Assembly: GCA_004210455.1 (NCBI GenBank)
Contig: SEFA01000014.1
Span: 1 to 64,000 of the forward strand
Reading direction: 5' to 3'
From: Rubrivivax sp.
GTDB lineage: Bacteria > Pseudomonadota > Gammaproteobacteria > Burkholderiales > Burkholderiaceae_C
DNA length: 64,000 nt
Part shown: positions 8,170 to 15,613 of the stretch, one piece after another
Layout: each line of letters starts with the position of its first letter
Position numbering within the stretch: position 1 is the stretch's first letter
The notes under the pieces: model-generated
Database searches by the model: none
What the model was told of the DNA's origin: nothing
Seen by the model: only the letters and a program-made list of their open reading frames with translations
Translations under genes and position numbers: made by a program

Positions 8170-8829
8170 ATGAGCCTCGTGAAAGTAGCCCGGGAAGAGA
8201 CGTCACTGCGCCAGCGCGCGACGCAGGCGCTGCGCACCGCCATCCTGGACGGCGTGCTCGCGCCGGGCCAGAAGCTGTCGGAGCGCGAGCTCTGCGAGAG
8301 CCTGGACGTCAGCCGCTCCTGCGTGCGCGAATCGCTGCAGCACCTGCAGGCGGAAGGGCTGATCACCATCATTCCGCACCGCGGGCCGGAGGTGACCAGC
8401 ATCTCCCGCGACGAGGTGCGCGAGATCTATGAAGTCCGGGCGAGCCTGGAGAGCCTGGCAGGACGAGGCTTCGCGACGAACGCGTCGGAAGCCCAGCGCG
8501 CGGCCCTGCGCGCGAAGCTGACCGAACTCGCGCAGGCGCACGCCGCCGGCGACCGGGCACGGATCCTCACGATCAAGAACCAGTTCTACGACGTGCTGGT
8601 GGAAGGCTGCGGCAACACGGTGGCCGGTCAGATGCTGAAGCAGCTCAACAACCGCGTGACGGTGCTGCGGCGGATCTCGATGGCGCAGCCGGGGCGGCTG
8701 CCCGAGACGCTGCGCGAGCTCGATGCGATCGTCACCGCGATCGAGCAGCGCGACGGCGAACTCGCCGCGCGGCTGTGCGGCGAGCACGTGAAGCAGGCGG
8801 CGGAGAACGTGCTCCGCAGCATGGGCTGA
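8170..8829 (+). CDS. GntR family (FCD type) transcriptional regulator
   Basis: 219-residue regulator. The N-terminal winged helix is visible (LRTAILDGVLAPGQKLSERELCESLDVSRSCVRESLQHLQAEGLI), followed by an FCD helical ligand domain (EIYEVRASLESLAG). FCD regulators usually bind a carboxylic acid. It is divergent from the CMD/dehydrogenase operon and two matching operators lie between them, so it almost certainly controls that operon. ATG 8170 starts at the normal distance before the winged helix. It abuts the convergent LysR gene with no spacer. Confidence 0.92.
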   Translation: MSLVKVAREETSLRQRATQALRTAILDGVLAPGQKLSERELCESLDVSRSCVRESLQHLQAEGLITIIPHRGPEVTSISRDEVREIYEVRASLESLAGRGFATNASEAQRAALRAKLTELAQAHAAGDRARILTIKNQFYDVLVEGCGNTVAGQMLKQLNNRVTVLRRISMAQPGRLPETLRELDAIVTAIEQRDGELAARLCGEHVKQAAENVLRSMG

Positions 8830-9792
8830 TCAATCCGCGGACAGCCTCGAGGCCTTGACCGCCTGTCCATCGGGCGCGGGGGCGTCTTCCGCAGCGGCCC
8901 AGAAGGTCTCGGCCGCCGCGCCCATCGTTCCACGAGCGCGGTGCAGGCGGATGTCGAGGTCCAGGTGCCAGTCCTTGCCTCCGGCGACCACCAGCCGCCC
9001 GGTCGCGAGGTCCTCGCCGATCAGGATCTTCGGCAGCCAGGCCACGCCGCGGCCGTCCAGCGCCATGGTGCGCAGCACCGACGCCAGGTGCGCCGTGAAC
9101 ACCGCTTGCACGGGGAGCCGGTCCAGCGCCATGCCCTTGACCTCGCGCAGGATGCGGCCCAGCCCGGACTCCGAGCTGTACGCGAGCAACGGCACCAGGG
9201 CGCCCTTCGACCCCTGGCCGCCCTCCAGCGGGTGGGCCGGTCCACCGGCCGCATCGGGCGCGCAGACCGGCAGCAGTTGATCCTCTCCGACGACCACGCC
9301 AGTGATCGCCGCCTCGTCGAGCGGCCCCGGCACCTGCCGGTGGCCGTGCGCGAGCACGAATTGCACCTGGCTCTGCAGCAGCAGCGCCTCGCACTTCTGC
9401 TGGGTGTCGGAGACCAGGTTCACCGGACCGACGCTGGTGCGGGCCTCCAACGCGCGCAGCCAGCGCGGCATGAACGAGAACGACAGCGCATGCGTGGCCG
9501 CGAAACGCAGCGTCTGCGAGCTGGCCTCCGCGATGGCGCGGGCCTCGCCGGGCACGCGGGCGACCTGCGCCTGCAGCTCCTGCGCGGTCTTGCGGAACCA
9601 CAGGCCCGCGTCGGTCAGCCGCGCGGGCTGCGAGCTGCGGTCGAAGAGCTCGGTGCCCAGCCACTCCTCCAGCGCGCGGATGCGCCGGCTGAAGGCGGGC
9701 TGGGTCATGTGGCGCTCTTCCGCGGCGCGGGAGAAGTTGCCGCTGGCAGCCAGCACCATGAAGTCATCGATCCAGCTCAGGTTCAGCGTCAT
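8830..9792 (-). CDS. LysR family regulator of D-tartrate dehydratase
   Basis: 320-residue LysR protein. The N-terminal helix-turn-helix is standard (LSWIDDFMVLAASGNFSRAA, then QPAFSRRIRALEEWLG), and the C-terminal effector domain has the periplasmic-binding fold. It is divergent from the dehydratase gene with a 154-bp gap, the classic arrangement for a LysR activator and its target. The target and effector are inferred from position: tarD and D-tartrate or a related diacid. Confidence 0.9.
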   Translation of the reverse strand: MTLNLSWIDDFMVLAASGNFSRAAEERHMTQPAFSRRIRALEEWLGTELFDRSSQPARLTDAGLWFRKTAQELQAQVARVPGEARAIAEASSQTLRFAATHALSFSFMPRWLRALEARTSVGPVNLVSDTQQKCEALLLQSQVQFVLAHGHRQVPGPLDEAAITGVVVGEDQLLPVCAPDAAGGPAHPLEGGQGSKGALVPLLAYSSESGLGRILREVKGMALDRLPVQAVFTAHLASVLRTMALDGRGVAWLPKILIGEDLATGRLVVAGGKDWHLDLDIRLHRARGTMGAAAETFWAAAEDAPAPDGQAVKASRLSAD

Positions 9793-9946
9793 GGCGAGGG
9801 TTCGGCGGTCCGGGCGGTCCTGTCGGTCGTGGCGGGGCGGCGGTGCCCGCAAAGCATCAAAAGCTAAGAAAACTGAATTGGCCTCGCGAGGGGTCCCGGC
9901 GGGATCATGCGATCCGTCCGCAAGCAACCTTGAAGTGGAGTTCCCC

Positions 9947-11110
9947 GTGAAGATCGTCGAGATCCGAGAAAAGACGCTGCCGATCAGCAGCCCCATCCGC
10001 AACGCCTACATCGACTTTAGCAAGATGACCCTGAGCCTCGTGGCGGTCATCACGGATGTGATCCGCGACGGCAAGCCGGTGGTGGGTTACGGCTTCAATT
10101 CCAACGGCCGCTACGGCCAGGGCACGCTGATGCGCGAGCGCTTCATCCCGCGCATCCTGGAAGCCGATCCCGAGTCGCTGCTGGATAGTCGCGGCATCCT
10201 CGACGCGCACAAGGTGTGGGACGCGATGTTCACCAACGAGAAGCCGGGCGGTCACGGCGAGCGCTCGGTGGCCATCGGCACCATCGACATGGCGGTGTGG
10301 GACGCGGTCGCGAAGATCGAGGGCAAGCCGCTGTTCCAGCTGCTGGCCGAGCGTTACGGCACCGGCACGCCGGACCGCAAGGTCTTCGTCTACGCCGCAG
10401 GCGGCTACTACTACCCGGGCCAGGACCACGGCAAGCTCAAGGACGAGATGCGCAGCTACATCGACCGCGGCTACTCGGTGGTGAAGAAGAAGATCGGCGG
10501 CGCGTCGCTGGACGAGGACCTGCGTCGCATCGACTCCATCCTGAGCGTGCTCGGCGACGGCCAGAAGCTGTGCGTCGACGCCAACGGCCGCTTCGACCTG
10601 GACACGGCGATCGCGTATGCGAAGGCGCTGTCGAAGTACGACCTGTTCTGGTACGAGGAAGCCGGCGATCCGCTGGACTTCGAGCTGCAGGCGACGCTGC
10701 GCAACTACTACGCCAACCCGATGGCGACGGGCGAAAACCTGTTCTCCATGCAGGATGCGCGCAACCTGATCCGGTACGGCGGCATGCGGCCGGACCGCGA
10801 TTGGCTGCAGTTCGACTGCGCGCTGAGCTACGGCCTGGTCGAATACCTGCGCACACTGGACATGCTCAAGGAGCACGGCTGGTCCGCGAGCCGCTGCGTG
10901 CCGCACGGCGGGCACCAGATGTCGCTGAACATCGCGGCCGGCCTGGGCCTGGGTGGCAACGAGTCCTACCCCGACCTGTTCCAGCCTTTCGGCGGCTTCC
11001 CGGACGGCGTGAGGGTGGAAAACTCCTACGTCACGCTGCCGGACCTGCCGGGGATCGGGTTCGAAGGGAAGTCGGATCTGTATGCGGTGATGAAGAACCT
11101 ATCTTCGTGA
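9947..11110 (+). CDS. tarD: D-(-)-tartrate dehydratase (enolase superfamily)
   Basis: 387-residue enzyme that dehydrates D-tartrate to oxaloacetate using Mg2+. The sequence closely resembles Bradyrhizobium TarD as I remember it. Expected active-site residues are present with a constant offset of two: K182 in VVKKKIGG, metal ligands D211 (VDANG), E237 (YEE) and E263 (TGEN), and H320 (PHGGHQ). The start is GTG 9947, since TGGAG precedes it and the homologue begins the same way; the open frame extends upstream but antisense to the LysR gene. It is probably monocistronic and controlled by the divergent LysR. Confidence 0.95.
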   Translation: MKIVEIREKTLPISSPIRNAYIDFSKMTLSLVAVITDVIRDGKPVVGYGFNSNGRYGQGTLMRERFIPRILEADPESLLDSRGILDAHKVWDAMFTNEKPGGHGERSVAIGTIDMAVWDAVAKIEGKPLFQLLAERYGTGTPDRKVFVYAAGGYYYPGQDHGKLKDEMRSYIDRGYSVVKKKIGGASLDEDLRRIDSILSVLGDGQKLCVDANGRFDLDTAIAYAKALSKYDLFWYEEAGDPLDFELQATLRNYYANPMATGENLFSMQDARNLIRYGGMRPDRDWLQFDCALSYGLVEYLRTLDMLKEHGWSASRCVPHGGHQMSLNIAAGLGLGGNESYPDLFQPFGGFPDGVRVENSYVTLPDLPGIGFEGKSDLYAVMKNLSS

Positions 11111-11132
11111 CGACGACGGTCGTGGGTTCGAT

Positions 11133-11170
11133 GGTTGACGAAATGATCGGAAGCTGAATATTCGTCAACC
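11133..11170. promoter_or_regulatory. 10-bp inverted repeat upstream of XRE-ImmA gene
   Basis: GGTTGACGAA (11133-11142) and its exact complement (11161-11170) are separated by 18 nt, ending just before the ribosome binding site of the XRE gene. A natural reading is an autoregulatory operator for the XRE domain. Confidence 0.55.
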
Positions 11171-11182
11171 CGGGAGAAGGCG

Positions 11183-12279
11183 ATGATCCACGACCGACTC
11201 CGGCGGGCCCGCGTCTGAAAGGCCTGAGCCTTGACGACCTCGCGCAGGCCGTCGGTGACATCACCAAGCAGGCGCTGAGCAAGTTCGAGCGTGGCGACGC
11301 CGTGCCGAACTCGACTCGCCTGCTGCAGTTCTCAAAGGCACTGGGCGTACGCCCGGAATACTTCTTCCGTGCCGAGGCGGTCAGCCTCGCCCCGCTCGAA
11401 TTCCGCAAGCTGGCACGCATGCCGAAGTACCGGCAACGTCAGGTGGAAGAGCAGATGCGCGACCACTTCGAACGCTACCTGGCGCTGGAGCGTTGCTTCG
11501 ACGCGGTGGACGTTCGGATCGAGCCGACGACGCCTCAAGCGCTGCCGGTTTCGTCGATCGACGAGGCAGAGGCGGCCGCGGATCAGCTGCGGAACGACTG
11601 GGGCATCGGTCGCGATGCCATCGCCAACCTCACCCAGCTCCTTGAGGAGGGGGGCATCAAGATCGCCTTGATCGACGGCCAGGACGATTTCGACGGCGCC
11701 TGCGCAGCGACCGACGACGTCACACACGTCCTGATCGCGCTCAACACGTCGCGTCCCGGCGAGCGCGTGCGCTTCACCGCGGCCCACGAACTCGGTCATT
11801 GGGTGATGGCCTTGCCGGACGACATGCCCGAGCCGGAGAAGGAGCGTTGCTGCCATCGATTTGCGGGAGCGTTCCTCTATCCGGGCGAGCAAGTGCTGAT
11901 GGACCTCGGAAGTCATCGACGATCACGCGTCCATCCCGGTGAACTGTTGAACGCGAAGCGCCGCTATGGCGTGTCGATGCAGGCGGCTCTCCGCCGTCTC
12001 AAGGATCTCGGACTGCTGAGCGACGCTGGCTACAAGTCCGCCGTCATCCAGTTCGCGCAGTCCGGTTGGCGCAGCGCCGAGCCCGAGCCGCTGCTACCGG
12101 AACAGCCTCCGCGCTTCGAATCGCTGGTCTTCTGGGGGTTGGCCGAAGGCCTCTTCAGCCCGTCGCGCGCGGCGGAACTGCTGCAGTACTCTGTAGGCGC
12201 TCTCGAGCCGGCACTGGCCGACACTCGAGAACGTCACACGCCGCATGAAACTCGAATACGCACGCCGTTCATGGACTGA
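11183..12279 (+). pseudogene. XRE family regulator with ImmA/IrrE metallopeptidase domain, frameshifted near the N terminus
   Basis: Two-domain regulator: an XRE helix-turn-helix (GLSLDDLAQAVGDITKQALS, then KFERGDAVPNS) and a zinc peptidase domain with AAHELGHW. Such proteins switch on mobile-element or stress genes by cleaving repressors. ATG 11183 follows an excellent GGGAGAAGG, but reads MIHDRLRRARV then TGA. The HTH continues one frame over, as if a C were missing at about 11215 (GTC-TGAAA for GTC-CTGAAA). The span is 1097 nt, one short of a multiple of three. Alternatives are a sequencing error, a true null allele, or use of GTG 11302, which would lose most of the HTH. With one base restored the product would be 365 residues. 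Confidence 0.75.
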
Positions 12280-12285
12280 GTCATT

Positions 12286-12423
12286 GGCGTCGACCTGTAC
12301 ATCGATGCTTGGCCAGCGCAAACCTGGAGCGTGTCGCTTCTCTAATCGCTGTTGGACACCCTAGTCGGCCGATTCGCTCAAGTCATTTCTCGGTCAGTTC
12401 TCCATCTCTCAGGCGTCGACCTG
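12286..12423. repeat. 12-bp direct repeat at the left edge of the low-GC cassette
   Basis: GGCGTCGACCTG occurs at 12286-12297 and again at 12412-12423. The interval is the transition from high-GC to low-GC DNA and contains no convincing gene. No third copy was found at the right edge of the cassette. Confidence 0.45.
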
Positions 12424-12503
12424 GTAAGCGTGCCCCCATGTCTTCTCCCATAGGCAATGCGTGACTTTAGTGATACAAGTCTTTACATCCTAGGGAGGAT
12501 TCA

Positions 12504-13742
12504 ATGACCAAAGAGTCAATTGCCGTCACAACCGGCACACCATCGCCGCCCGCTTGGCGTAATCATGTCCATTTGCCAGAAGACATCCGCGACATCAACG
12601 CGTTGATGCTGGCAGATTATCAACGGGTGGCCCAGCGCACTGACAAGCTCCCAGCCGGGATTGATTACCCGATACTCGGGTTATTCGGAGAAACCGGGGG
12701 GCTACTCGCTGTTCTCAAAAAGAGAGCACGCGAAGGCGACTCATTTTCTAAGTTTCATGACGGCTTACTCGAGGAGTTTGGCGATGTCTTATGGTATCTG
12801 TCCACCATAGCCTCTCGCTATCAATTAAATCTCGCTGTTCTGGCGCAGAGATTGCTGAAGGGACTAGAAAATTGGGACGATGTTGATGAGGAACTGGGCA
12901 CGTTTTTCGATGTTCAGTCTTCAAGCGATGGGGGCGATTCACCAAAGGATCTAAACAATGAGGCGGCCAAACTAGCGGGCGCGGTCGGTGAATTACTAAA
13001 TGATTTCCGCCAAAATCAACCTTTTAACAATCGGGATAGGCTTTCATCTCACTTGTTGGAAATATTTAGACATTTTGTTTCTGCAGCAGATGCAGCAAAT
13101 ATCTGTTTGAACGAAGTGGCAGCCTCTAATCTTTATAAGATATTCAACCGCTGGCCAGAGAACGCAATTTATCCTCCGCGAATTGATAATGATCTTGAGG
13201 TATACGAGAAATTTCCGCCAACGCTGGATATATATATTTCTGAAGAAAAGGTAAACGGACGCCTTTTCGTTTTTCAGCGATGCAACGGCATTTACATTGG
13301 CGATCGACTGACGGACAACAAACAAAGCGGAGATGACTATCGATTTCATGATGTCTTTCATTTGTCGTTCGCCGTACATCTTGGTTGGTCTCCAGTGCTC
13401 CGAGCGCTACTGCATCTGAAGCGAAAAAGCCTGCCAGACGTCGACGAAAATCAAGACGGAGCACGGGCGATTCTCATTGAGGAAGGCATAGCAACATTCA
13501 TATTTGAGCGGGGGCTCCGCGCTGGATGGGACGTCAAAGACGTCGAGAAAGTCGATTTCGATCTATTGAAATATGTTACTGAGTTCGTACGGGGGTATGA
13601 AGCCGAGCGCTGCTGCATGTGGCAGTGGGAACTTGCGATCATTGATGCCTTCAACATATTTCGCGCGCTAAAAAGGGTGCGCAAGGGTTGGATCCATGCG
13701 AACCTCGACGAGCACACTTTGTCCTTTCGTTCAGAACCGTAA
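12504..13742 (+). CDS. MazG-like nucleotide pyrophosphohydrolase fused to an uncharacterised helical domain
   Basis: 412 residues. Residues 50-125 match an all-alpha NTP pyrophosphohydrolase (MazG) fold: ILGLFGETGGLLAVLKKR, then LLEEFGDVLWYLS. In the metal motif ExxE...ExxD, E63, E91 and D94 are present but the second Glu is G66. Residues 150-220 look like a second, more degenerate MazG-type repeat ending NLYKIFNRWPE. Residues 270-400 form a separate helical domain with FHDVFH (281-286) and IEEGIATFIFERG, which I do not recognise; HDxxH suggests a metal site. GGGAGGA precedes the ATG. First gene of the cassette; MazG enzymes hydrolyse non-canonical or modified NTPs. Confidence 0.8.
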   Translation: MTKESIAVTTGTPSPPAWRNHVHLPEDIRDINALMLADYQRVAQRTDKLPAGIDYPILGLFGETGGLLAVLKKRAREGDSFSKFHDGLLEEFGDVLWYLSTIASRYQLNLAVLAQRLLKGLENWDDVDEELGTFFDVQSSSDGGDSPKDLNNEAAKLAGAVGELLNDFRQNQPFNNRDRLSSHLLEIFRHFVSAADAANICLNEVAASNLYKIFNRWPENAIYPPRIDNDLEVYEKFPPTLDIYISEEKVNGRLFVFQRCNGIYIGDRLTDNKQSGDDYRFHDVFHLSFAVHLGWSPVLRALLHLKRKSLPDVDENQDGARAILIEEGIATFIFERGLRAGWDVKDVEKVDFDLLKYVTEFVRGYEAERCCMWQWELAIIDAFNIFRALKRVRKGWIHANLDEHTLSFRSEP

Positions 13743-13754
13743 TTGGAGCGAATG

Positions 13755-14207
13755 ATGCCGAAGAAGGTTTGCATTCTTTTTGTCCCCTCGATGTCAAATA
13801 TTGCCCAGGATTACGCGCGACAGCTTGAATCCGAAGGCTGCATGGTGTGCCTAACCGAGGTTTCAGCGGATGCAGCGCTTGCTGTTCAGTCCGGTCAGCC
13901 AAGCGGAGATCCGGCAATAGAGCAATGTCTATCTGGCGCCGAGGCCAAGGTGATTCTTCTTCCCACGGGAAAAGTGCCACCACAACTACAGTCAGGAATC
14001 GCCGCTGCAGCAGCGTCGCCAGGACGCTTGGCAGTCATCTATGAAACCGACGCCGAGATTCCACAGGAAGCGGAAGACTTGGCAAACTCCGTAGTCCCTG
14101 TTGGATGTCCCGTCGTAATCGATGCCATTATTCGAGAAGATATTTGGCAAACGGCGGAAGGCAAAACCCCGCCGCCACGCAAGCCAAAGCGCGTCAAGTG
14201 TCAATAA
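13755..14207 (+). CDS. Small Rossmann-like protein of unknown function (TIR-like pattern)
   Basis: 150 residues. The order of strands and helices is alternating: KKVCILFVP, helix NIAQDYARQLESEG, strand MVCLTEV, helix DPAIEQCLSGA, strand AKVILLP, helix, strand RLAVIYE. This resembles TIR or nucleoside-deoxyribosyltransferase folds, but no family motif or catalytic glutamate can be fixed, so I give no function. The C-terminal tail is basic (PPPRKPKRVK). ATG 13755 is preferred because GGAG lies 6 bases before it; ATG 13752 is also possible. It follows the MazG-like gene by 12 bp and precedes Nmad2 by 1 bp, so all three are surely co-translated. Confidence 0.7.
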   Translation: MPKKVCILFVPSMSNIAQDYARQLESEGCMVCLTEVSADAALAVQSGQPSGDPAIEQCLSGAEAKVILLPTGKVPPQLQSGIAAAAASPGRLAVIYETDAEIPQEAEDLANSVVPVGCPVVIDAIIREDIWQTAEGKTPPPRKPKRVKCQ

Positions 14208-14208
14208 T

Positions 14209-14811
14209 ATGCGCTTATTCTCATATAAGTTGGTAAGAGATTTCGGCTTCGCACCAAACCCCTACCACGACGTTTGTACTCTTGCAACTTGCAAGCCACA
14301 GATCCGTGCCGCAGCTACCGTTGGCGACCTTATTGTGGGATGTGGGAGTAGCGCTTTAAAGCTGCAAAATCGTATTATCTTCGCGATGCGCGTGGCTGAG
14401 AAGTTTACGTTCCAAGAGTATTGGGATGATCCTCGATTTACCGGGAAGCGCCCAAACTTCGAAGCCAGTCTTAGTCACGCGTACGGGGACAATATTTACC
14501 ACTTCGCGGAGAATGGCGAGTGGATCCAAGAGGATTCTCACCATAGCTTTGCCGGCGGCCAGCTCAATTCGGCGAATTTACAGCGCGACACGGGAGCGGA
14601 TGCTGTATTGGTTGGGCATGACTACATATACTGGGGAGGTGCCGCGATTGACATTCCCTCTGATCTCAATTCAGAACTTGAGACCGACCGCCTCTATCCG
14701 CCGGCTCGTTCACATCGCTCCAATTTCGATCCACAATTTATCAAGAAGGTCGATGACTGGTTTATATCGATCGTTGGCCGAGGACTTCAGGGGCGGCCAG
14801 CAAGTTGGTAA
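14209..14811 (+). CDS. Nmad2 family putative nucleotide-modification-associated protein
   Basis: 200 residues matching the Nmad2 family as I remember it: SYKLVRDFGFAPNPYHDVCT, then CKPQIRAAATVGDLIVGCGS, FAMRV, EYWDDPRF, KRP, HAYGDNIYH, EDSHHS, the RDT motif and DYIYWGG. The family was named from comparative genomics because it occurs beside enzymes that modify or process DNA bases; its biochemistry is not established. The start overlaps the end of the preceding gene by a single-base gap. Neighbours (MazG-like and UDG-like) fit a role with unusual nucleotides. Confidence 0.85.
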   Translation: MRLFSYKLVRDFGFAPNPYHDVCTLATCKPQIRAAATVGDLIVGCGSSALKLQNRIIFAMRVAEKFTFQEYWDDPRFTGKRPNFEASLSHAYGDNIYHFAENGEWIQEDSHHSFAGGQLNSANLQRDTGADAVLVGHDYIYWGGAAIDIPSDLNSELETDRLYPPARSHRSNFDPQFIKKVDDWFISIVGRGLQGRPASW

Positions 14812-14884
14812 TCACGTCGCGTAAATGCCGGTGCCCGAACGTCGATTTGAGTGTAAAATCAACAGCGTTAAGTTGAACCGCGCC

Positions 14885-15559
14885 ATGAACCCACAATCCT
14901 TTTTGAATGAATTGAAGAGCATCCAGCTATCTGGTGTTTTCAATCCATATGCAGACAAATGCGGCGTGCATGATTTGGTGGATGCGCCGGAAATTCGACG
15001 CAGGAACCTTCGAAGTTATCTGAGCGCCATTGTGGAAAGCGGTGCTGATACCGTTTGGATGGGCCGGGATCTTGGATATAGGGGAGGCAGGAGAACTGGG
15101 CTTGCCTTGACCGATGAAGCACATTTGAACCAGGTAGGATCAAGTTATCCCGGTTCAACTGCCGCGCGAGCTACTAAGGGTCCATTGATAGCGGAAAGGA
15201 CTGCAGCGGAAATTTGGGCGCTCCTTCCTAAGCTTCAGCTTCCTCCCCTACTTTGGAACGTTTTTCCCTTTCATCCGCACGATGAAGACGAGCCTTTTAG
15301 CAATCGCCGATTTACTTCCCGAGAACTCGCAGCGGTCAACGAAGCTAACCATGTTCTGTTCTCTTGGTTGAACATTCGCCGGATTGTGTGCATCGGTCAA
15401 GACGCAATGCAGTACGCGCAATCGTTCGGCGTGGAGGTGGAATGCGTGCGGCATCCTAGCTATGGTGGAGTACGCGATTTCCGCGCGGGAATAAAGAGGA
15501 TCTACGGCGAACTCATGTCTGCGAGCTCACCAAAGGATGCACAGACTTGCCTGTTCTGA
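14885..15559 (+). CDS. Uracil-DNA glycosylase superfamily protein
   Basis: 224 residues. Family features are GRDLGYRGGRRTGLALT (60-76) in the place of the UDG water-activating and base-binding loop, WNVFPFHPHD (124-133), the strand RIVCIGQDA (166-174) and the DNA-minor-groove motif RHPSYGG (189-195). UDGs flip out and excise damaged or modified bases. Motif 1 lacks the canonical GxDPY/GEAPG form, so base preference is open. ATG 14885 gives the usual family N terminus (FNPYADKC near residue 20); ATG 14825 would add 20 residues. Neither start has a clear Shine-Dalgarno. Last gene of the low-GC cassette. Confidence 0.8.
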   Translation: MNPQSFLNELKSIQLSGVFNPYADKCGVHDLVDAPEIRRRNLRSYLSAIVESGADTVWMGRDLGYRGGRRTGLALTDEAHLNQVGSSYPGSTAARATKGPLIAERTAAEIWALLPKLQLPPLLWNVFPFHPHDEDEPFSNRRFTSRELAAVNEANHVLFSWLNIRRIVCIGQDAMQYAQSFGVEVECVRHPSYGGVRDFRAGIKRIYGELMSASSPKDAQTCLF

Positions 15560-15613
15560 CGGACTAAGAGATATCTGTGGGATGAGTCAGGGCAATCCTT
15601 GAACCATCCCGCA

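Larger units (their letters stand above)
12286..15559. other. Low-GC accessory cassette of four genes
   Basis: From about 12.3 kb to 15.56 kb the base composition drops sharply; a 60-base sample at 13081-13140 is 42% GC, against about 65-70% in neighbouring core genes. The four genes run in one direction with gaps of 12, 1 and 73 bp. They encode a MazG-like pyrophosphohydrolase fusion, a small Rossmann-like protein, Nmad2 and a UDG-like protein. The acetolactate synthase gene resumes the core genome at 15614. No integrase, tRNA or terminal repeat was seen. Confidence 0.8.

Noticed and set aside
9302-9946. N-terminal extension of the tartrate dehydratase frame
   Set aside because: Upstream part is antisense to the LysR gene and the family N terminus is reached exactly at GTG 9947, which has a ribosome binding site.
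12286-15559. Integrated prophage or integrative element
   Set aside because: No integrase, transposase, tRNA or terminal repeats were found; only composition and gene content suggest transfer.
15566-15613. GGGATG/CATCCC as cassette attachment site or terminator
   Set aside because: Only 6 bp arms, no U-tract and no matching copy at the left edge.
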